A DNA stretch of 64,000 nt from Ostrinia nubilalis. Its lineage: Eukaryota > Arthropoda > Insecta > Lepidoptera > Crambidae. The notes below the pieces were generated by a model. That model worked only from the letters and a program-made list of their open reading frames with translations. It searched no databases and was not told where the DNA came from. The translations under genes and the position numbers were made by a program. The stretch spans positions 7,936,001 to 8,000,000 of the forward strand of contig NC_087118.1 in the NCBI RefSeq assembly GCF_963855985.1, read 5' to 3'. Below, one piece after another: positions 1 through 11,562 of this stretch (positions within the stretch are counted from its first letter, which is position 1; the number at the start of each line of letters is the position of its first letter).

Positions 1-2820
1 TTAGTTTGTTTAATTAGGGCATTGATGGCTGCCACATTTGAAGTGCCTTGGTCACACACTGTGGCCACGACTTTTAAGCCAGTCTCTTGGAGTTTAATTA
101 TTAATTTTTCAATTTGCTCTTTTAATACTAACGTTTTCGTGCTTCCACTGCAAAAATAGTAGGCCAAGTGCTGTTTATATTTTTTAAATATACCTCGCAC
201 CATAAAAACTAGCACATGGTCGCAAAAATCTTTTTCAGTGCTTGTGCCATTGTCAACAAATCCAGATAATTTGTCTTCTGTTTTGTTAAAGGAAACACCT
301 GGTCCAATCGCCATTTCGTCAAACAACAGAGAACAATATTTATGGTTTTCAGGCATCTTAGAAACCCTGTTTTTTAAATTTTCAAAAATAATTTCATTAA
401 TTCCAGGTCTCAAATTAATTTTGCGCAGTAAATTTTGCAGCGTTTTTCTGCTCGGCATAATACACTTCGTGCCTAATAGTCGATATGCCTTTGGCGAAGG
501 TTTATAAAGAGATAATGCCAAAATTTTTTCGTCAATTGTAAAACGCCTTCCTTGCTTTTTTTTCCCGCTTTGGGTAACTTGCATTTGGCAAAATAGTTTT
601 GCTGACGGTGACAAATTCTTGCACATTATTTGAAATGCTGTCGTTTTCATGAGTTTTTTGGCAGCTACGTATTTGCATTTCAACTTCTTTTTCTCATCTT
701 CACATCTCTGTAACTGCTTCAAAGCACGCTTATATTGCTTCATTTGCAGGAATGATAGGCGAGGCCCTGAAAAAATCCATTGTTACACTTTAGTACCTGC
801 TAATGCATGTGTCATGTTTATTACATTTTTTTAACGGTGAAAAGAGTATCTCAAACAACCTTGTTACTAACTTTTGTCATAATTTATCAATCCAAAAATC
901 GAATATTACTATATACATTAAATTGAATATGGGACCAAATGGCAAGTATCTACTATCACAAAAATAAAGAATCAATCAAATCGGACGAGAAATCTGTAAG
1001 TAATCGGTGAACATCGATTACTTAAAAATACCTAGACGACGTAATTGTCACGAACAAAGTTTTCACGTGAGCATGCTAAAAACTAAAAATAGTAACCTTT
1101 GGATTTTTTGGTTTTATTTTTTGCCTTCTTGTTAGTTTTGTTAACATTTTGAGCTTCTCTGGACTGCTCTACATTGTCTTGTGTGTCACCAAGAGTCTGT
1201 TTGAGAGGAGCTTCTCCAGTGACATTAACTCCGACAAGAGATTGTGGTTGGTCCTCTAGAAAAATAAAAACCAATTAAGAATTAGTGTGTAACAAATAAC
1301 ATAATGTCCAAAAATAATCTATACCTTTGCTGTTATACATATGTTTATGTAGGTATAAATGATTATTATGATTGTATTTTACTTCTAATCTCTCTCAATA
1401 GCATATAATTTTATCAAAACATGTTATATAGTCATTACCTTCTATTACAGGGTTAACAGACAGCTCTGTATTCATTGGAGAATCACCAAAATTTGGCAAA
1501 TCAAATTTTCCAGAAATATGATCAATTTCTTTAAGCCTTTGTGCTTGCACACCTGAAAAAATAAAGACATGAATGTTATTCAAATTATGTATTAATGCTA
1601 ATTTACCCACAATTTTCATAGGTTTTATTGTGTTTGCCGAACTGCATTTGTCATTATTTGTATTTTTTACACTGATACTGACTTTAAAAATAAATGAAAA
1701 AATCAAATATCAATAAAACTAGGTAGATACCTATAATATTTTATGTACATATTTCAGATAATGAACAAAGTTATTTGTTGAATAAATAAAATAAAATTAC
1801 CTGGTAAATGCAGTACTGGCATTGCCAATTGACTGAGTCGGTTCTTAGGATATTTATAAACGTCCTCGAAATGATTACGACATACACGTCTATTATTATA
1901 AATTGTTGTTGCATCCAATGTAGCTAGATCGCCACCAATATTTGCAATCCAGGTGTTAAACTTTTCTGCATTTTTTTCCGGGTCAGGAAAGCGATGCAGT
2001 GGAACACCTGAAAATTATGGATAAGAATCAAATAACCATTAAGGTATTCATCGAATAAATTAAAAGGACATGTACTGTTAAAGGATCAGTGGAAACAATT
2101 GTTATTATGTAATTAATTAAAGAAAGATTTCTTTAAGGAAACACTTTTGTGTTTCACTTAGTCAAATTACTTGGTCTTAACACTTTGATGAAAAATAATT
2201 TAAAACTTAACATAGTTAAACATTATAAATAATGGATTCTAACAAAAATGTATAAAAAATATGTTATGTGTATTACCGGTTATTATGAAAAATTACCTAA
2301 TGATTTGGTAAGTGTGATTAAAATGAAATCATTTATAATATATATGTATATAAAATATAAACAGTATATTATGGGCATCATAGAGATATACATGAGCCTT
2401 TGTAGGTTACATTATTAAATTCACTGATGAATGTAATTCATTTATTACTTTTACCTCGACTGTCGGTAACTATATATTCAGTAACCGCCGATTATTAATC
2501 ATTTTCAATTTATCACTTTTACCATAACATTTAGCTTTCTTTTACAACAAGTACTACATACTGTCAACCAAGAATCATGAGATTTGACCTTATGTAAAGT
2601 TTTAGCGTTTTGAACTGTTAATGTGTTCTTGGTATGCAGTCCGGCAACAGAGTAATTTTTTGGGAGGACTCTAATATGGTTACTTTGTTATTTATTTATT
2701 ATCATTTACGAAGGCTACATTACGGCTTATTGCAAGTGAATAACAAATAATAAAGATTAAAAACATACCATCACCCTTCGTTACTAAACAGCCAGGTACA
2801 CAGCATGTCTTCTGAGACAT
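1..2820 (-). CDS. THAP-domain P-element-type transposase, five exons, 3' end outside window
   Basis: DNA-binding transposase of the P-element/THAP9 family. Exons read on the minus strand: 2769-2820, 1801-2007, 1439-1552, 1097-1255 and 1-766. Every intron has GT/AG ends and the phases agree, giving about 432 residues with no stop. Exons 1-2 make a THAP zinc finger: CCVPGC at residues 6-11, LHRFP near 21-25, W37, VCRNHF with C60 and H63, and a final AMPVLHLP box. Exon 5 starts with a basic, Lys/Glu-rich likely coiled coil, then the P-transposase region with RKTLQNLLRKI, LLFDEM (D327) and VCDQGTSN (D416). These match the positions of the first two catalytic aspartates; the glutamate would lie beyond base 1. 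ATG at 2820 is the first Met before the THAP cysteines. It could be a live P-type transposon or a domesticated THAP gene; I saw no P-type terminal repeat upstream. Confidence 0.85.
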
Positions 2821-3833
2821 GATTCCAGTTTATTTAATGCACATTCACAAAACTAAACACTGCAATTATGGGTCCAAACTCCTAAGAGGGCCTATGCTCG
2901 GTGAAATAAAGAACTAATCACTGCAATAATCGGTCCAAACTCTTATGAGCGCCTATGCTTAGTGATTCACTGCACTGTTTCACAAGGTCTTCGATTCCTA
3001 GATGCCGAGGAGGATACTCAACTCGACACAAAGATTATAGCGCAGCAAAGCAACACGGAGGAACAATAAGTTCAACTCAACGTGAATAGCACAGTACGAA
3101 ACAACCAAATTAAGAAATCGAACTCAAAATCACAAAATCAGTGCGCAAGAGTAGTAAATTTAACAAACGATGAGACGCCGACCGCCATTGTCTTAAATTG
3201 CCATATGAAACTTCGAAAATATTACCTTTAAAACATAAATTTATGAAAAGTAAAGAATTACAGAAAAACCTCATTAAAATTAAAGAGATTAATGATTTAA
3301 AATAATTTTCAGACCATTTAACTAATATATCGTATCTTTTTACAGTTTAATTAATATTTTTACTTTTTACCATAATAATGCAGCTTCACTATAATTCTTA
3401 TATAGCAACACTTTACATTTTACTTCGATATCCTTCGGATAGATGGCGCTTTTTTGATAAAAAAAGCAAAGTTCCTAGTTGCCATACCACTCAGTAGATT
3501 CTACTGTATGAGTTTTCATAAATTGATACAATATTCAGTATTAAAATATGAATTGTCATAAAAATGCTCATTAATCTTTATAAGGACCAGTTTAGATAAT
3601 ATGAATGTTTTAATTACAATTTCTGAGAGTGATCCTTAAATAACACACGTTAAAACAAACCTCTGCATCAAGAAGCCGACTGCATACTTACAGCAACTAC
3701 AGAGCGCTCCTATTTAAAGCCGGTGCGCCGGAGAATAGCCCCGACCATATACAAGACGCAATACAGCACACAAGATTCGAACATGCAGTAAAAAAAAGTT
3801 TAATACTATCATAATCTTTTGTACGAAATAAAT
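2821..3833. other. Upstream region of the THAP gene, no coding sequence seen
   Basis: AT-rich DNA between the THAP-transposase start codon and the first D element. It should hold the promoter and any 5' UTR. It contains one imperfect tandem duplication (separate entry). I see no ORF with recognisable content and no transposon end that can be paired. Confidence 0.4.
2856..2965. repeat. Imperfect 61-bp tandem duplication upstream of the THAP transposase
   Basis: The string CTGCAATTATGGGTCCAAAC and the following 'CCTATGCTCGGTGA' recur 61 bp downstream as CTGCAATAATCGGTCCAAAC and 'CCTATGCTTAGTGA'. The two copies lie directly upstream of the start codon, so they could be promoter repeats or transposase-binding subrepeats. 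The function is not shown. Confidence 0.7.
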
Positions 3834-4198
3834 CGCACCCCCCCCCTGGAACAAGTATGCAAGTCCACTTGTGCGATATTTTTTTTATTGCACTAAAAAA
3901 TCAAAAAAGAGGTAATACATATTGTCAATTTTTTTCATAATTTTTCTCTTAAAAATGAATAAATTATGTACAAAATATGTAAAATATTGCAACATTAAAA
4001 TATCTAAATTTCCACAACAAAAACGAAGTAAATACATTGCACTTAATTGTTTAATAAAGTTCCGTATGAATATGAATAATAGCATATGTAAGGCGAAGCG
4101 AAGTCGAATCAGTGGCGGGGCAAGACCTAAATTTGATGTGGGCAAGACAGATTTCGCGAGGCCTTGTTCTGTGGCGACCTGAAGACGGATTTTATATA

Positions 4199-5867
4199 CA
4201 GGGTGACAGGTAAAGCGATACATTCCTTGAAAGGGGTTAAAGTAGAGCTTATTTGCAGTCATTTAAGTCATATGACACCATGTCCGAAACTTGTTCATTT
4301 CCAAGTTATTCAAGATTTAAGTATTTTTTAAAAAATCTCCAGTTTTTATGTTAAAATGTACCCTTGTAATGAAGAATACGGAATAATGTTAACTTTTTTG
4401 TTGTATTCGTATAGCTAAATAATAAGATTGATATTTTAAATTAAAATTTGCAAGAAAGAATCGTCATTACTCAAGTAAAAGCTAAAAAACCATGTATTAT
4501 TTTGCAAAAAAAATATGTTTTAGGTAATTAAACGAAGAATTTCCAAGAAAAAATGTATGGAATGTTGTGTACAAATTACAGAATTTAGTTCCTTGATTCA
4601 TTAGCTATTCAAAAAGGTACAGGTGTTTAACAAACACTACATAATTATTTTTTTATTTGAATTTAAACGTCTAGTAAGATACTTTCATAAAAAAAATAAA
4701 TAAATAAAATAGTCACACGAACAACTGTTCTTGGGTCTCAATAAATGAAAAACTTAGTATTTTAATAATAATTGTATCACCTAATTTTATCTAGGTACAT
4801 TATTTTAAGTCCTGCTCAAACTGTGAGCCCCGTCTTCTAATACAAGCTCGTAGTCTGTTTCTCACTTCTGTTTTTGTGACTCTTGTTGTCAAACTTTGCT
4901 GAATATCTTGAGCTGCCCTCTGAATGCGCTCACGAAGCTTTCACACACACAGCACACTTTTGGCACAGTGTACGCCAATGGATGGATCAACAATATCCAC
5001 TTCGTTGGATTGGGCGCGGTGGACCCATTCCTTGGCCAGCCAGAAGTCCGGATCTGACCTCTTGCGATTTTTATTTATGGGGTCACATGAAGTATCTCTT
5101 GTATGTAACCCCCGTAAACAACGAGCAAGAGCTTCGTGAGCGCATTCAGAGGGCAGCTCAAGATATTCAGCAGTTTGACAACAAGAATCACAAAAACAAA
5201 AGTGAGAAACAGACTACGAGCTTGTATTAGAAGACGGGGCTCACGGTTTGAGCAGGACTTAAAATAATGCACCTAGATAAAATTAGGTGATACAATTATT
5301 ATTAAAATACTAAGTTTTTCATTTATTGAGACCCAAGAACAGTTGTTAGTGTGACTTTTTTATTTATTTATTTTTTTATGAAAGTATCTTACTAGACGTT
5401 TAAATTCAAATAAAAAAATAATTATGTAGTGTTTGTTAAACACCTGTACCTTTTTGAATAGCTAATGAATCAAGGAACTAAATTCTGTAATTTGTACACA
5501 ACATTCCATACATTTTTTCTTGGAAATTCTTCGTTTAATTACCTAAAACATATTTTTTTTGCAAAATAATACATGGTTTTTTAGCTTTTACTTGAGTAAT
5601 GACGATTCTTTCTTGCAAATTTTAATTTAAAATATCAATCTTATTATTTAGCTATACGAATACAACAAAAAAGTTAACATTATTCCGTATTCTTCATTAC
5701 AAGGGTACATTTTAACATAAAAACTGGAGATTTTTTAAAAAATACTTAAATCTTGAATAACTTGGAAATGAACAAGTTTCGGACATGGTGTCATATGACT
5801 TAAATGACTGCAAATAAGCTCTACTTTAACCCCTTTCAAGGAATGTATCGCTTTACCTGTCACCCTG
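4199..5867. mobile_element. Tc1/mariner-like fold-back element with ~740-bp inverted arms
   Basis: The termini are CAGGGTGACAGGTAAAGCG in inverted orientation, flanked by TA at 4197-4198 and 5868-5869. The arms are about 4199-4938 and 5131-5867, with only about 190 bp of non-repeated centre. The arms extend into the 3' end of a transposase gene, so the C-terminal coding sequence is present in both orientations. This points to an inverted-duplication derivative. A transcript would fold into a very long hairpin. Confidence 0.88.
4883..5267 (+). pseudogene. Mariner-family transposase C-terminal remnant
   Basis: The readable stretch contains RWIGRGGPIPWPARSPDL, then SCDFYLWGHMK and a TPV...ELRERI segment, the usual C-terminal third of a DDD/E-type IS630-Tc1-mariner transposase in insects. 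The frame shifts near 5190-5200. In the new frame the protein would finish with RNRLRACIRRRGSRFEQDLK and a TAA at 5265, also a typical family ending. The N-terminal DNA-binding region and the first catalytic aspartates are absent. Only a relic, but it identifies the parent of the surrounding fold-back. Confidence 0.75.
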
Positions 5868-6442
5868 TATAAAAAAAAACGGGTCGACGGTCTATTCATT
5901 GACAGTTTCTGATTTCTTGATTCAGTGATTATTTTTAAAGGAATATTGCGCCAAAGAATAATGTTCGTCACTTAAAACCGTGTTGTTGCTTAAGGCGATT
6001 AGAGTCCTCAATGACCTTGGGCGTTTAACCTTCACGCCGCGTGCAACACCCGCGTACCCCGCACCAAAAACTCCGATTTGACACCGATCAAAAATACACG
6101 GGCATAGGTAGATACAGAATAGAAGCTCTTTCTTCATACATTACTGCCTATTATTTTAAACTTAAATTGATGAACCTTGATGTCGGTGTCATTTAACTCA
6201 GGCGTAAAGGTATTTAATAAAAATAACAAAATCCATGAACATTTTGTACGGGATAAAATTTTATTTTATTTTTCGTAAATTTTCTAATGCTTTTGTCGGT
6301 TCAGTCGTTCTCGAAATTTGAACAAACCCGACTTTATTACAAGCTTTTATTTAGCTTGCAATTTATGATGTATGTAGGTAATTATATAAATGTTTGTTCG
6401 GGTGGAATCTTGCAAGCTGAATTAGTAACTTCCTGACGACAA

Positions 6443-6730
6443 CTAGGCTAGATGACAAAATTTCAATTATTTGTCCGTCAGACAGATAATTAGAAAATAT
6501 TAGACTCATATTTTTTATTTTCTTTCATAATTAAATAATAACAGTGCTACATCGAGTTGAAATGGCGCGATACGCCACGCTTGAGTAGAATTTTTACTCA
6601 AATGTGACGTCACGCGACATTTCAACTCAATATATAATACTGTAATTATTCGATTATGGAAAAAATATGAGTCTAATATTTTCTAATTATCTGTCTGGCG
6701 GACTAAATAGAATTTCGATTTCATTACCCA
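6443..6730. repeat. Palindromic MITE-like inverted repeat
   Basis: The segment reading CAGACAGATAATTAGAAAAT (about 6479) recurs inverted at about 6681. An inner pair, CAGTGCTACATCGAGTTGAAATG and CATTTCAACTCAATATATAATACTG, closes on a short loop with GACGTCACG. Typical of a small fold-back MITE. No TSD was resolved. Confidence 0.65.
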
Positions 6731-7676
6731 GTCATCATCCCTATTGGAACGCATTAGTACCTAGTATTGTCTATGGCCTAAAAAAGCAAATGTTTCTGCT
6801 TTTGTCTATTGTCATTCTCTCTGTGTCACTTATGAAGAATAAACTGAAAATGTATTTGTCTTTTTATTAGAAATCCTTCGTCAATTGATTGAGTTAAAAT
6901 TTCGGATATACATGTAATTCGGGTGACAATGCAATATTGTGATGACATGGAGCTGATCTGATGGTAGAGCTGGAATGCCAGTGGCCCCATAGCAACTCCG
7001 GGATTAAACGATTCCATCGAGTTTAGGCTCGTTTGATTTGTATTTATTTATTATTATACCTAAATAATTTCATTACAATTTTCTAAAAATGCACAAAAAC
7101 TTAAAAAACTTGAAAACGGTGATATTTTTACTGGGGTCAAAATTGGACGTTAGGGAGACCATGGCGAGGCCTATCGATGATTGAAGGGTTATCCATTGTT
7201 TTTGGAACACCCTGTATATGCAAGTACCTAATGTTATGTAAATACGCTACTTTGAAAATCATGAGTCTTCAATTCTCTAAGGTACCTAAACTGCAGTGTC
7301 TGATGATGGAGGATGGAGGTGGAATGTGGCCATAGGAATAGGCTAGTTTCTTAAAAAAAGACTTTTGGTCCGTCAATTTTACATTATCAAAAAATATTGG
7401 ACACAGGATATTTTTATATGTCAATTAAACAAGTAATTGTAAAGTTATTGGTTTGGTAATTTAGGGAAGTTTATTTGCACTTAACATGAAAAATATGGTA
7501 TCAATGCACCTATACCGGTATAATGTAGACTACCTATGCAACTTCAGTGGCAACAACAAGGTCTACTGAGTACCTATAGTCTACTAAAGGCATGAAATAG
7601 ATTAATTTCACTAAAAATTAAAACCAACTCCAAAACGAATCACCAAAAGGTAGGCTGCCACCGACTCCGAAAATGG

Positions 7677-7991
7677 CTAATTTGTAATCAGTATCCAAAT
7701 TTTTAATAAGCTCTATAGAACAATTCAGTACCACTTTATCTTATTTTTTTTTAATGTGACAGGAGGCAAACGAGCAAACGGATCACCTGTTGGTAAATGA
7801 TTACCGTCGCCCATAGACACCCGCAGACCCAGGGGCGTTACAGGTGTTATTTTTAATTGTGGTATTTTTGCGAAGAAACATATTGAAAATCTAATTCTAA
7901 TAAGTATGAAAAATATAAATTGTTTTCTTCACGTAAATCGATTAAGTTACAGATTCTGACTAGCTCCTAATTTGGATACTGATTGCAAAGG
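7677..7991. repeat. Short MITE containing a lepidopteran 'GGAGGCAAACGAGCA' repeat
   Basis: An inverted pair TTTGTAATCAGTATCCAAAT (7680) and ATTTGGATACTGATTGCAAA (about 7970) frames a 300-bp segment. Inside, 7752-7845 carries GGAGGCAAACGAGCAAACGG, GATCACCTG and GCCCATAGACACCCGCAGAC. That short module recurs at 21066-21155, and I recognise it as a very common moth/butterfly interspersed repeat. Confidence 0.6.
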
Positions 7992-8204
7992 TAAAGTAAA
8001 TAAATAACGTAATAATTTTTCTACTTGTATTTATCTAGTGCAGTTGTATTGGAGTCAATTATAGTTTTTTTACACTAATAGATTCTATTCAGGTAGAAAA
8101 TAGCGTCTGAGCGCGTCATAATTCAATTGTATCGTCTGACTGCACGTACTCTATGAACAATTCTGACATTAAATCTTTTGTCGAACAAAAGCTGGGTTGC
8201 ACCA

Positions 8205-8322
8205 TCTTACTTCAACTTTGACAAGCGTCAAAAGTCTGTCTAACTCCATACAAAAAACACCGGTTATCGCCAAAGCTACGGTCAAAGTTAGGTCACGTCA
8301 GGTGGTGCAACTCAGCCAAAGA
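8205..8322. repeat. Small MITE, GGGTTGCACCA type
   Basis: An inverted pair, GCTGGGTTGCACCATCTTAC and the reverse of GTCAGGTGGTGCAACTCAGC, with an inner TCAACTTTGAC / GTCAAAGTTAGG pair, about 115 bp in total. This end motif is a frequent lepidopteran MITE end. No coding potential. Confidence 0.6.
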
Positions 8323-9024
8323 ATAAATTCATTTTGATCGCTAATGTCAGTTTGCAGCGAGTGACACAACCTCCCCGTCTGAAGGCCAGCGGCCGACTGC
8401 CGCCCGCACCCCGCCAATGCCCCCTCAACAGCAAAACGTTCGGAATTTATCAAAAGTAAAATTTATGAATGAAAGTAATGTTCGATTGAAAAACGCAACG
8501 TGTCATTTAAAGATTAAAGAATTCCTAATCTATTCGTGCAAAAATCTTTTAAATTAACATAACCGTTTTGGAGGAGTAGGGAATTTAAGTAAAAAATCGA
8601 TGTCCCGTATTTATTTTTTTAATCCAAAACAAAGAGACGTAGCGAAAATTCAAACGTCACAAATGTAGTCCTTGAACTGTTGTATAACATATATTTTTTT
8701 CAACTATTTCTGTCCAGCAGTAAAAGAGGAGTAGGCTTTACAAAATGCCCATTTGGCGCGGATTGAGGACTCTAATCGCCTTAATTTTGTGTCTGATTAT
8801 GGCTGAATTTGTTTGGAAAAAAATATATTTTTTTAACTACATTGTTTAGCTATCAAGAATTTATAATTAATAGTCAATGTTTGCATTTATTGTCGTATTG
8901 TGATATTGTCATCTCCACCTTGTATACATTTTTTCATAATTTTTGATGCGCGAGGCCCCTTGTTCCGCGAGGCCGTAGGCGGTGGCCCACGTCGCCTACG
9001 CCTTACGCCGCCACTGAGTCGAAT

Positions 9025-9261
9025 AATCGCGCTACGACCGCGCGAGCTCTAGGACACTCGTGGTATTCCGCGGCACTTCGTACTCGCTCGGCTCTCCACG
9101 CCGCCCGCGCCCCGCGGTCGGCCAGTCGCAGGCTATCACGCGCCGACTACGCGTCGTTTTCGCGAATAATTAATATCTTCCGTGTCCCACACCTCTTCTT
9201 CTGTGCTGATGATTGTTATTAGTTAGAACTTTAGATTAATAAAGTGAATACAACCATCACA
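9025..9261 (+). repeat. Gypsy1 5' LTR, 3' portion
   Basis: The continuation of the 5' LTR that begins at 4087-4109. It matches bases 15221-15457 of the 3' LTR and ends with AACCATCACA. A polyadenylation-like AATAAA occurs near the end (TTAATAAAGTG). A GC-rich central part precedes it. Confidence 0.9.
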
Positions 9262-9281
9262 GTGGCTGCCCAACTCGTGGC
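9262..9281 (+). other. Gypsy1 primer-binding site
   Basis: One base after the LTR end is TGGCTGCCCAACTCGTGG, in the position and style (TGG + CCCAAC) of a Ty3/gypsy tRNA primer-binding site. The primer tRNA was not assigned with confidence; it resembles but is not identical to the Lys-type site. Confidence 0.65.
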
Positions 9282-9383
9282 TTCGAATTCACCTTGAGAT
9301 TTTCGAGAAGTTTCGTCGCGAGTGCCGCGATACCTATGTTTCAATACGGGAAAACAACATAAGTTACGTGACGAACTGTTACC

Positions 9384-10352
9384 ATGCCGATGGAACTACG
9401 GAACGCGAAAGTACTACCGACTGAAGATATTATGAGCGACGACGCGAGTGAGCCTGAATACTACGACCAGGCGGAGCCGCGCGCCATGAGCGCCCCCGCC
9501 CCCGTCCCCGCCGGAGCGCCTGGTGGCGCCGGCGGCGCTTCTACGAGTGCGACCACGGAGACCGTGTTAGCCGGTTTCATGGAGTCCTTCGTCAGAATGC
9601 AAGCGGAAACCAACAGAACCCTAGTGGAAACCCTGAGGGCTTTCAGCGACTGCTCCAGGAACCCACCGACATCGACGCCAACGCCCGACATCCGTCCGCC
9701 TAGCGCCTACTCGTCCGCGGTCACCGGCAACTTCGCCAAGTGCACTGCACGTTTTGACGGGAGGTCGCGCGACGCGGAGGTACTGGAGGCGTTCATCGAC
9801 GCGGTGCAGGTGTACAAGGAGTGCGCGGGCGTCAGCGACGAGCACGCGCTGCGCGGCCTGCCCATACTGCTGGAGGGCGACGCGGCCGTGTGGTGGCGCG
9901 GCGCGCGCGCCAGCGTGCACACCTGGCCCGACGCCGTGGCGCGCCTTCGCGCCATGTACGGGATGCAGCAGCCGCCATACAAAGTACTACGTGAGATCGT
10001 CAACACGGAACAGAAAGACTCTGAACGTGCAGAAGTGTTTGTGTGTAAAGTGCGGTCTTTGTTTGCTAAATTACCATACGCAGTGCCGATGTGTATGCAA
10101 TTAGATCTAATTTACGGCCTTTTACATCGACGTGTGAGAAAGCGATTACCTAGAGATGATGTTAACGATATTGATATTGTGATAGAAAAGGTAAGGGCCA
10201 TAGAAGATTCTATTGTCGAATTAAATCTTAGTACGTACGCCGCGAACCCGATCATTTCTACGACGAAATCGGCAAGTCAAAACTTGTCGCAATCATCGCA
10301 CGCCGCGCAGCGGCGTCTTTCCGTTCTATACATGGCCAGAACGCACCCATAG
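9384..10352 (+). pseudogene. gag: Gypsy1 Gag, N-terminal and capsid part, interrupted
   Basis: Structural protein of the retrotransposon particle. The ATG at 9384 follows the PBS. Residues 30-60 are an Ala/Pro/Gly-rich linker. A capsid-like core follows with ARFDGRSRDAEVLEAFIDAV, LPILLEGDAAVWWRG and YKVLREIVNTEQKDSERAE, the Ty3-type retrotransposon Gag signature (the WW motif and the later KLP...). Base composition is very GC-rich up to about 9980, then drops. The real frame ends at 10311 where a DNA element has inserted; the last residues (RRLSVLYMARTHP) are transposon sequence. The same Gag frame resumes at 11556 with the zinc-knuckle region. Confidence 0.88.
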
Positions 10353-11555
10353 GAAACTGCTCGTGTATATTTTGTAGTGCCTGTTTGTAAATCTGTGACT
10401 CCAAACTATACACGAATTTTGCGTACTGATCGTGTATAGTTTGGAGGAGCTTAGTAAAAAAAGTCATTTCCAAACTATACTCGATTAGTTTCTACTAAAC
10501 CACTGTACACTTGATTAGAGTGTGTTTAGTTGATATTGATTTAGTAAAATTCAGTAAAATATGGAACTATATTTAAAATTACATTTATTTGATATTATTA
10601 CATAAAATATTATTATTTTACTGAATATAATAAATCTAGATTTTTAATACAATTGTAAGTGGTTTTTGAAATTAAATGGATTAGGTAGATTTCAAATTAA
10701 ATAACAATTTAATTAAAATGAGAGAGAGTGAGATAAGAATATTGTGCGAGACTTTCAATGCTAGGTTTGTATTGTCGGCCGTTTGGTGTAGTAGTTCGAA
10801 ACGGACTTACTATTTCCGAAGGTAGCGGGTTCGATTCCCGCACAGTACAAACATTTGTGTGCATGAACATATTTGATTGTATTGGACTGGGTGTTTTCTA
10901 TGTACATAATAAGTATGTATTTACAAAAAAAAAATATTTAAGTAATGTTTATATCCGTTGTCTAGTACCCATAGTACAAGCTTTGCTTAATTTGGGACTA
11001 GAAGCGCAGTGTAAAATGTCTAAGGATATTTATTTATTATTTATTTTATTTATTACCTTTTATTTCAAGAACAAAATCATTTTGACATATTTCCATACCT
11101 ACGAGAATTGGTGAAATATCAGCCCCAAAACAAATATATTTTCTATGGCAGAATAAGAAACACCAAAAAATCCTTTATCAAAACAATGACACGTGTCGAA
11201 AGATGATTCAATGTTTAAAGTAGCCACGCAGATATGAATTAATATGTAATAGAAAGAGAGGTCAATAAGTCAAAATGACTAGCATGCAACTACTTGCGTC
11301 TAAATTGTAATCACGCACTTATTACAATACATACATGATTACTTAGTCCGTGACATGATGCGTACTGGCGATGTATATTTTGGAGTAAGACAATTGACCT
11401 AAGTCACTACAAAGTATACGCGAGCAGTACGCAGCATATTATGCGTACTGGTCGTGTATAGTTTGGAGGAGCTTAGTAAATAAAGTCATTTCCAAACTAT
11501 ACTCTATTAGTTTCACACCCTTGCGTTCTGGCTATGTATAGAACGGAAAGACGCC
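10312..11555. mobile_element. DNA element with 34-bp TIRs inserted in Gypsy1 gag
   Basis: The terminal inverted repeats start GGCGTCTTTCCGTTCTATAC and continue for 34 bp with one mismatch. A 7-bp duplication GCGCAGC flanks it (10305-10311 and 11556-11562). Removing the element and one TSD restores the gag reading frame, which confirms the ends. Two subterminal direct copies of a ~70-bp segment (GTGTATAGTTTGGAGGAGCT) lie at 10421-10492 and 11442-11512. It carries a SINE but no transposase. The superfamily is unknown; a 7-bp TSD fits P-like or hAT-like families loosely. Confidence 0.85.
10765..11045 (+). mobile_element. tRNA-derived SINE
   Basis: The head has an A-box-like TGGTGTAGTAGTTCGAA and a strong B box GGGTTCGATTCCC. 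A GCGGG/CCCGC T-arm and a closing stem of GTTTGTATTGT with ACAGTACAAAC make it tRNA-like. The tail has TACAAGCTTTGCTTAATTTG followed by GGGACTAGAAGCG and ends in TTTATTTATTTTATTTATT. The same tail occurs in element E units at 25043, 25909, 26775 and inverted near 29245. RNA polymerase III would transcribe it. Confidence 0.75.
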
Positions 11556-11562
11556 GCGCAGC

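Larger units (their letters stand above)
5994..8780. mobile_element. TTAA-flanked DNA element inside the hAT-like element
   Basis: A 19-bp perfect terminal inverted repeat, GGCGATTAGAGTCCTCAAT, begins at 5994 and ends at 8780. Each end is flanked by TTAA (5990-5993 and 8781-8784). A TTAA target duplication is typical of piggyBac and Kolobok superfamilies. No transposase ORF is visible; the 2.8-kb interior holds smaller palindromes and a lepidopteran short repeat, so it is non-autonomous. The superfamily is not settled, because the terminal bases GGCG are not the usual piggyBac CCC. Confidence 0.75.
4110..9016. mobile_element. hAT-like DNA element (4.9 kb) inserted in the Gypsy1 5' LTR
   Basis: The ends are CAGTGGCGGGGCAAG on the left and, read inward from the right, CAGTGGCGGCGTAAGG. 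An exact 8-bp direct duplication AGTCGAAT flanks it (4102-4109 and 9017-9024). The intact 3' LTR of Gypsy1 gives the empty site. An 8-bp TSD and CAG-starting inverted repeats are the hallmarks of hAT elements. Both subterminal regions share GCGAGGCC...TGTTC. No hAT transposase domain is visible; the interior is filled by other repeats, so it is non-autonomous or heavily invaded. Confidence 0.85.

Noticed and set aside
238..834. Plus-strand ORFs of 89 and 61 codons
   Set aside because: They lie antisense to the P-type transposase exon 5, which has clear family motifs on the minus strand.
10781..10852. Possible tRNA gene
   Set aside because: A and B boxes are present, but the cloverleaf is imperfect (poor D and anticodon arms) and the sequence runs into a known SINE-type tail. 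Called a SINE.
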